Positions 56,101-64,000 of a stretch of DNA of 64,000 bases are shown here, piece by piece. The position numbers were made by a program, and so were the translations under genes. Source of the stretch: Chrysomallon squamiferum (taxonomy: Eukaryota > Mollusca > Gastropoda > Neomphalida > Peltospiridae). The notes under the pieces are model-generated. The model was not told where the DNA came from and made no database searches. It saw nothing but the letters and a program-made list of their open reading frames with translations. The stretch is taken from positions 1,514,501-1,578,500 of the forward strand of contig CM022670.1 of the NCBI GenBank assembly GCA_012295275.1. Reading direction: 5' to 3'. The first letter of the stretch is position 1, and each line of letters starts with the position of its first letter.

Positions 56101-59100
56101 ATAATTTTATATATATTTTCTTACTATACCCTATTATATTTTATTAATCCAAACTTATATATGTTATATTAGACTGAATATTTATAATAATAAAGCTATT
56201 TCAAAAATGCTACTGTAAAATAGAGAATGATAATTATTAAAATGAATATATATTTGTAATGTGACAGGCAGAAACTTGACAAAGGTTCATAATAAATATC
56301 TCTGTTAGTACTGAAATTGAATTTAAAAAAAAAGAAAGAAAATCAGTATGTATCTGTTAACAACTATAAAATAAAAATCCAAAATAAAACAGTAGTGCCT
56401 GTATAATTAAGAATTTTAAATAGTTTATGGATAATTAAGAATTTTAATTTTGTGTTCTAAATGAATTGTTTTTTTCTTAAAATTTAATTTAATTTATTAT
56501 TATTATTATTATTATTATTTTTATGTTCAGATTTTAAGAAGCATGTTGTATCGTGGGTCAGAGGTCATGAGAGAAGTAGCCTGGGTTGTTTTTGATGAGA
56601 TCCATTACATGCGAGACAAAGGTAAATCATACTTGCTTTTAATTCAGAACTTGGGCATTAGACAACCAAGTTTCTTTATTACGTCACTCTCTGCAGTATA
56701 TCTCATTCAAATCAGTGGTCCATAGCATATTTATCAAAGACTGAGATTGGTGTGTTCCTGTTTACTGGAAGTGGTATGGTTTTCTTCTGGTAATTGCAAA
56801 GATTAGCTTGTGGAGTTGCTGTAACAGTTTATTCTCTCAAATCACGATTACCAAGAAATGTGTGATGATGCTTAATAATGCATAATGATTTTCTAAAACA
56901 CTGTAATGAATGAATAATATTTCTTAATTTTTCATTCATTAAAAGAAAAATAATTGTAAGAAATTTTGATTAGCAATATATGTGTATGTCATTGATAAAA
57001 ATTTAGTATTTAAAGGCAGAATAATTCTTTCTTTTTTTTTTAAACAGGAAATTTTTTTTTATGTAAGTAATTTAATGTTATTATTATTGTAATTTTTTTT
57101 AAATACTTCTAGAAAGAGGTGTTGTTTGGGAAGAAACTATAATTCTGCTGCCAGACAATGTGCACTACGTGTTTTTGTCAGCTACAATTCCAAATGCCAG
57201 GCAGTTTGCTGAGTGGATTTGTCATTTACACAAACAGGTATTCATCTTACGTGACATAACATCTTATTATATCATGAATTAAATTCATTTTTGCTTCTTG
57301 CAAACAGGACTAACTGAAGAAATATTACAATTTAAATTTCTCTCTTGTATAACTTTTATATTGTGTCTTTTTTCAATTCTAATTTTAACTTTTTATGTTT
57401 TTATTTTTAATTTTTTCAGCCCTGCCATGTTGTTTATACAGATTTCCGACCAATTCCACTTCAACACTACATTTTCCCAGCTGGTGGTGATGGACTGCAT
57501 CTTGTTGTTGATGAAAATGTAAGTGTATAAAATCACATTTGTAATAATTATTATGGTCCCCTAAGAGATAAATATTAGTGCACATGATATTTCATAAATG
57601 AACTTTAGATTTTTTTAATTTTCGTTTTTATTTTAGCTGGTCACTCAATCTATGAAATGAAATAACAAATTTCATTTTAAATTATTAAGAATACCAGTTT
57701 AATATAAATAAATTATTTATTAAGAAATCATCTTTCATATAATTTTGAAAATGAACTGTTCTGTACCTATGTGTTTTAATGTACTAATATCTTATGATGT
57801 TGCTAGTTTCTCATTTATTTTTTATTCATATCAAAAATTATTATTTGCTGTACCTTGAAAATTGTATGCTGGCATCAAAGAATTTATATTTAAATTTATT
57901 TTGGATAATATTCATTCATTTACATAATTTCTTCAAGTTAAAATACTTAATTAATATTAAACATAAAGTCTGTTAATTCTCAGTGCCATTTATCTGAAAT
58001 TACATAATAATCCAATACATTTCTTGTAGGGTGATTTCAGAGAAGAGAACTTCAACACAGCTATGGCTGTACTCAAAGATGCAGGTGATGCAGCCAAAGG
58101 GGACATGAAGGGCAGAAAAGGGGGCAGCAAAGGTGAACATTATTATATAGTTATAACAATATAATGCATAGTTAAGATAAATTTACAAATATTGTAAAAC
58201 AAATAGATATGGACAATAGATTGGCATTACCAAAGCATATTGTTTGTAATTGAAATCTATATTATTATTTTTTCTTATTGCTAATTTGTACACATATAAA
58301 CACAGGCATGCAAAGAACATGTAAAGAATATATATAAACACAAAATGAATGCTTGCAAACATGCATGTTCACACAAATGAAACTGTTTTTAGTAGTAGAA
58401 CAGACTGTCAGAATCAAACTAGAAGTAGCTCAGATGCTTGTTAAAACTGTTTATAGATAACGGATAATTACTATCATATTTATAATGTGTATTACTTGAA
58501 TTTTTTTTTTTTTTGCTTTGTTTTACAATTTGCAGCCAATGAATCCAACTGTTACAAGATTGTCAAGATGATCATGGAGAGAAACTTTGCACCTGTGATT
58601 GTGTTCAGCTTCAGTAGAAAAGACTGTGAAGGTTATGCCATGCAGGTAGCTAAACTGGACTTCAACTCAGGTAAGAAACTTTTTTTTTCTCTATGCTATG
58701 TATATGTATGTGTGGATGTATATATATCAGTTTGTTTTAGAAATATTGTTTGAAAATAAATTGATATTTATCTGAAATCATTTCATTCAGTGTTTCATAT
58801 CAGTGTTAAAAGCTGTTATTTTTAAACATACAGTTTTATTTTGTGATATTGTACCATATATTACATATTACATTTAAATATAATATTTATGTGCCAGAAC
58901 CACTATTTTTTTGTATTTAAACTGTAGATTATTTATTTCTTTAAAATTATTTTATAAATTTGAATCTGTGCAGAAAGACATATTTGGACAGTCTTGGTGA
59001 ATCTTGTACAATTTTTAAAATTACAGATGAGGAGAAGAGTCTTGTTGAAGAGGTTTTTAACAATGCTATAGACGCCCTGTCTGACGAAGACAAGAAATTA

Positions 59101-62100
59101 CCACAGGTATAGATTTTATACATCACACACTGGGATTTAAGTTAAATTGTAAACTTTCTTAATGTATTCACATATTTTACCTCACAGTCATTATAATTGT
59201 ATTCTGAGCTTTCTTTAAAATTTCATTTGTTCATTCAGTTTCTAAACCCATGATGATAGCAATGATTTCAAATGAAAATCTTCAGTACCATAAAAATATT
59301 GTTGTCATATTTTATATATTTGTATTTATTACTTAATTATTAAATAGAGCTAAATAATTATAATCCTAATTTATCTTTTCCCCAAAAATATATTTTGAAT
59401 TATCTACCAATGTGAGCTCTTTATTTCTTAAAACTATTTTGCATATCTAATAAATATTATTTATGTAAAATGTAAATAGTTGTTTAAGAAGTGACATTTG
59501 ACGTTCTTTGTTTCCTTATTGTTTTTGATAAAAATGTATTTATCTCAGCAGAAATATAAATTTCTGTTAATACGCTGTATATATCTGGTTTGATAACCAT
59601 CACAGGTTGAACATGTACTCCCCTTGTTGAAGAAGGGTGTTGGAATCCATCACTCAGGGTTACTTCCCTTGCTGAAGGAAACCATTGAGATCTTGTTTTC
59701 AGAAGGTTTAATCAAGGTAATTGTTTTGTTACAACATCTGATCTTATTTTTATAAGATTGGTTTTTTTTAAATCAAATTTATAGTGATATAATAGTATTT
59801 TATGTCTTTGTAAAGATAGTTTTCTATTAAATTTACATTGACATAATAACAATTTATAATTAAAAAGATTGTTTTGTTTTTTAATTTACAGTGATGTATT
59901 AACAGTTTATAATTACGAAGATTGTTTTTTGTTGAATTTACACTAATATAACTGATAGTATTTCTTGTAATATAAAAGACTAATTAAATTTAGTATATTT
60001 TCATCTTGCTGTTTTTATTTATTATCAGTGATAGTATTTTCTAATAATAAACAATGATAATTTAATAATTGAAAATATATGAAGGCAATTGATTTCTTTT
60101 TTTATCATTACTGACATTATATATATAAATAAATGGGACCCTCAAAAAGAAAAAAAAAAGAAAAAAGGGGGAAAAGAAGAAAATATACATGAAAGTTCCT
60201 TATCTTTAGAACTAAATAAAAACCATAATGAAGTAAAATGTTTTCATTACAATATTAATATGCATATCACTGTTTTTACACACTCGCTGTGTTTGTTTAA
60301 AGTTTGAAAATTGTTTATTATTTATTTGCAGGCACTGTTTGCCACAGAAACGTTTGCTATGGGTTTAAACATGCCTGCAAGGACAGTGTTGTTTACCAGT
60401 GCTAGAAAGTTTGATGGCAAAGACTACAGATGGGTAAGAAAACAACATCAGAGAACGTTTTTAATTTTTTTTTTTTCAAAAGTCCAATCTGTTTTAAAAT
60501 GTTTTAGCAGGTATTAATAAGTTTACAGCTTTGTGACATAAAATTTGTAATTTATTTAAATGATTTTTAAAGTATATAATTTTTTAAAGTATTTTTCATA
60601 AGATTAAAATTTAAAAAAAAAAAAAAAAAATGTCTTTTGTTACAAAATGTAATACAGTATTAAATTGAAATGCATGTTACCTTTGCATCAATTACTAATT
60701 AAAAAAATAAAATGAATAACAGGTTAATATTACATAACAATGGACTTAAAAAAGAAAAAATAATCAATGAATTTATAAAGATTACAGAAATAACCTTGTT
60801 ATTAGATGGTTATATGACTTAACCAAGTCTTAAAAGAGTAATTTTTATTAATTTTTCTTATTTGCATTTTATGAATTTTTTATGCCTTTCTTCTTTTTTT
60901 TTTCTTTTGTTTTCTTTTTGAAACGTCTCTTGTTTTTAGATAACATCAGGAGAGTACATTCAGATGAGTGGGCGTGCTGGAAGGAGGGGTTTGGATGAGA
61001 GAGGAATTGTTATTTTGATGGTGGACGAGAAGATGAGTCCAGGAATTGGAAAACAGATCTTGAAGGTGAGTGCACCGTCTTATATGATGATGTCTTTAAT
61101 TTATCTGTAAAAGTGTCCACGCAAAACAGAATAATTTTATTGTCTGAAGGGATAATGTAATAAAATATAGGTAGATTTGTTCAAAAATATCATTTGTACA
61201 AGATGATTATTTGAAAATGTATTATTAATGTGTATTTAAAAAGTGTCTCAGTCATGTTACAGACTTTTTTTCTCTTTTTGCATGTGATCAGGGCCAGCCT
61301 GATGCTTTGAACAGTGCTTTCCATCTGACTTACAACATGGTTCTCAACTTGCTTCGAGTTGAAGAGATCAACCCTGAGTACATGCTGGAGAGATCTTTTT
61401 ACCAGTTCCAGAATTACTCGGCCATTCCAGATCTCATGGAAAGTATGTAATATGTTTATACAGACATGTAGCATTTATTTCTGTCAACATAATAGTTAGA
61501 TATACGTGTTTATTTTTTAATTACTTACCTTATTTTCAGTGAATTCTGAGTTTACAGATTAATGAAATGACCCATAAATATCATTATAATCTAATTACTT
61601 TATCAGTGACAAGGATCTGGTTAGAATAATGTTGATTTTTGATACAGAAATTTAATTCTGATATAACTGGGAGTCCACAGTATTTGACAACAAGACAGTG
61701 CACATGGGTTAGTATGGGAAAAAATATTCTAACGACTATATATATAAGAATAAGAATGATCCAATGACATGATATATTTGAGACTAAGTTTTAGCACTGA
61801 AAGCTGTTACACACAGTCTATTTTACACATTTAGGAAGTTCTAAATAAACTGGGGTTTTTTTAAGATTTTTTTTTTTTCATTTCCAATTTACAAAACTGT
61901 GTTTAGAACTGAAAAAGAAAGAAGAGGAATACAGCCGGGTGGTGGTACAGAATGAAGAGCAGATTGCAGCGTACTACAAGATCAGACAGCAGCTGGACAA
62001 TCTGAGTTGGGACTTGATGCAGTACATTCAGAAACCTTGCTACTTGCTTCCATTTCTTCAGCCTGGCAGACTTGTTAAGGTAAACGTTAACAGACAAAAC

Positions 62101-64000
62101 ATGAGAACAGTCTGCAGATTGTGTGTGAATTTCCAGGAATTTTATTTCATTTGAATCATTTCTTTGAATGTACAGTTAATATCTTGAGGGGGATGTAATT
62201 AGTTTTGTGTGTTATAATCATAAAATGAAATTGGAAATGTATATTTGTTTGGGAGGTCAGTGAGTCAGGTGTTAAGCATTTTGTGCTGATGAAGTGAACA
62301 GCTGTGACTCAAAGGGGACAGGGACAGTTGGAGACAGAGCTGTTAAGATGTTCCTTGAAAAATATTTTAAAAATGTTAAAATTTATTTATAATTTAACAT
62401 AAACAGATTTGAATAAAGACGTGAAAAATATTTAAATTTTTTGTTATGCATGTAGAAAGGTAATTTAAAAAAAAGAAGAAAAAAGCCTGAATAAATCTAA
62501 AATATTAAATTTGATTTCTTTTCATTATCTTACCAATTTAAATTTTCATGATATTAATTATTTTAACATGATAATAATGATTGTTACATGACATCACCTA
62601 GGTGAAGAACAAGTCAGATGACTTTGGTTGGGGCGTGGTCATCAACTTCCAGAAGAAAATGGATCAGAGTAGTGTAAGTCATCTTTCTGATAATATTTGT
62701 ATTTACATCAAATCAGTAGCACTGTAGTTCACCTGAGGAGTAACAGGTTGCAGGGTCAGTACTCTTCAGTGGATTGTTATGCTGTTCTATTTCATGTTGC
62801 AACCACACACACAAAAAAGAATATCCTGGTAATCCAGTAGCAGAGTGTTTATTTTCTGTTTTAACAGCGATAAATTCATTCATAATCAGTGTATCAAAAG
62901 ATCATGGTATGTGCTTTCCTGTCTTTGATAACTTGTATAAAGAAAAATTCTTCTAACATGATATTTTATAAAAAAAAATAAAAATGAAATTCTTACAAAT
63001 ATCAGTGATTATGATGCTAAATGAAACTGAGTTCAATTTCAACTTTACTGCATCACATTTTCCTTTGAAATCCTTCATTGTGACACAAATTTCAAGTTCA
63101 AAGTGTTGTCTTTTCCACAAGTTTTTATTCTCTGTGTTTTTCTGTCTCCAGATTGCCAAGGATGTCAGTCCAATGTATATTGTTGATGTGCTACTTCATG
63201 TGTCCAAAGCCACTGCTCACACACAAAACACTGCCGACATTAAACCTTGTACTAAAGGAGAAAAGGGAGAAATGCAGGTATGTTTTTTTCTTTTCTCAAA
63301 CATATCATATTTCTTTGTTTGTATTATTATATTGCATAAATGTCTGAGTGTATTTGTGTGTAAATTAGTATGTATCTGTGATAATGTGTATTTGTGCATG
63401 TGTTGGTGTAATTATATAGTGTTTTTGTGTGTGTGTATGTCACAGTGTTAATGGGTTTTTTTAATTTGTTTTTCTCTGACAGTAACTTTTTGGTAATAAC
63501 AAGATTGGTGCCTGTGGTGTGCAGTATGTAAAGAAAGGATTTTAAAAAAAACAAAATAAAAAATGTATGTTCATGTCTGACAATGTGTTTGCATTGCAGG
63601 TTGTTCCAGTAATGACCACTTTGTTAGTGGACATCAGTGCTGTGAGACTGTACATACCACAAGACCTCCGACCTCCTGACAACAGAATGAGTGTGCTCAA
63701 GTCTCTGAAAGTTAGTGTCACTTGCATTTCACTGAATGATAACTCGTTTGTTAATACTCCCTGAAATGTCACAGAATAACCTCATCATCGAAAGCTAACT
63801 AAAAGTTGTTTATAAATTAGTGGGATTTTCATCCTTTTTGTTTTAATTTGACCTGCATGTTATTTATGCTTAATAGATACTGTATTTATTCTTTTGTTTA
63901 TACACTGTTTTTCTACTTAATGACTATGAAAAATGCTTAATTTATCTATGATTTTATTTAATGCCAATTAAAAGTATTTTAATTAATTGTTGAACAGGAA
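52519..64000 (+). CDS. MTREX: MTREX (Mtr4/SKIV2L2) exosome RNA helicase, N-terminal part (3' end outside window)
   Basis: Nineteen complete coding exons: 52519-52637, 54279-54380, 54741-54807, 55131-55306, 55800-55974, 56531-56621, 57113-57237, 57420-57518, 58030-58132, 58536-58670, 59027-59106, 59606-59716, 60332-60433, 60940-61065, 61292-61442, 61907-62079, 62602-62673, 63152-63277 and 63600-63710. Exon 20 begins at 63998. That gives 748 codons of about 1040 in human. Helicase motifs: AHTSAGKT (144-151), [18 protein letters not shown] (235-238), SAT (266-268) and [10 protein letters not shown] (503-512). [17 protein letters not shown] opens the arch/KOW region. The N-terminus [14 protein letters not shown] matches human. 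Mtr4 is a nuclear 3'-5' helicase of the TRAMP, NEXT and PAXT complexes that feeds RNA to the exosome. All junctions keep frame. Confidence 0.97.
52747..52892. repeat. Dispersed repeat of about 145 bp, copy A (MTREX intron 1)
   Basis: It shares ordered blocks with 56063-56201, including AATGATCACCTAATTACA, TTCTTACTATACCCT, TTTTATTAATCCAAACTTAT, AGACTGAATATTTATAAT and AATAAAGCTATTT. Orientation is the same in both. Confidence 0.9.
53138..53168. repeat. Poly(T) tract, about 30 nt
   Basis: Homopolymer run in MTREX intron 1. Confidence 0.85.
56063..56201. repeat. Dispersed repeat of about 140 bp, copy B (MTREX intron 5)
   Basis: The second copy of the 52747-52892 element, with scattered substitutions and small gaps. 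It lies wholly in intron 5. Confidence 0.9.
59756..59975. repeat. Degenerate minisatellite, about four units of 52-59 bp
   Basis: Units begin at 59756, 59815, 59867 and 59920. Each starts GATTGTTTT or GATAGTTTT, then AATTTACA or similar, then a TGATATAAT-like core and a TTATAAT-like end. It lies in MTREX intron 12. Confidence 0.75.

Overview
This is an intron-rich, strongly AT-rich stretch of animal nuclear DNA. It has canonical GT-AG introns, long homopolymers and di-, tri-, tetra- and pentanucleotide microsatellites. The proteins are clear bilaterian orthologues: ciliary IFT74 and a Tctex1-type dynein light chain alongside housekeeping RNA and ER factors. Modest intron sizes and simple-repeat load suggest a lophotrochozoan invertebrate, perhaps a mollusc, but that assignment is a guess. 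I see no bacterial, viral or plasmid material and no intact transposon.

Layout, left to right. (1) 270-1217 (+): last three coding exons of IFT74; the rest lies off the left edge. (2) 4030-10241 (-): SERBP1/HABP4-type RNA-binding protein, 7 coding exons, 393 aa. (3) 10701-16598 (+): ZNF367-type zinc-finger protein, 4 coding exons, 252 aa. (4) 16599-23453: gene-poor AT-rich DNA. (5) 23454-29783 (-): EIF2B2, 13 exons, 354 aa. (6) 30691-33547 (+): SETD9, 6 exons, 298 aa. (7) 33548-43954: about 10 kb without recognisable coding sequence, holding microsatellites and several possible non-coding first exons. (8) 43955-44569 (+): Tctex1-domain dynein light chain with an uninterrupted CDS, 204 aa. (9) 44570-48490: repeat-bearing intergenic DNA. 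(10) 48491-52372 (-): TXNDC12 (ERp18/19), 7 exons, 165 aa. (11) 52519-64000 (+): first 19 coding exons of MTREX (Mtr4/SKIV2L2), 748 codons, plus the first codon of exon 20; the 3' part lies off the right edge. I joined exons by hand. The reading frame closes exactly across every junction listed, and each complete protein is close to its human orthologue in length where I could compare.

The genes do not form one pathway. Three adjacent pairs are head-to-head (SERBP1/ZNF367, EIF2B2/SETD9, TXNDC12/MTREX) and probably share promoter regions. IFT74 and SERBP1 are convergent. From memory of the human map, most of these genes fall in three regions (9p/9q22, 1p31-32 and 5q11) that look like pieces of one ancestral linkage group. 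No previously undescribed system stands out. The most interesting leads are that linkage, the compact bidirectional promoters, a dynein light chain with three RRMS motifs, a uORF overlapping the SETD9 start, and several small repeat families.
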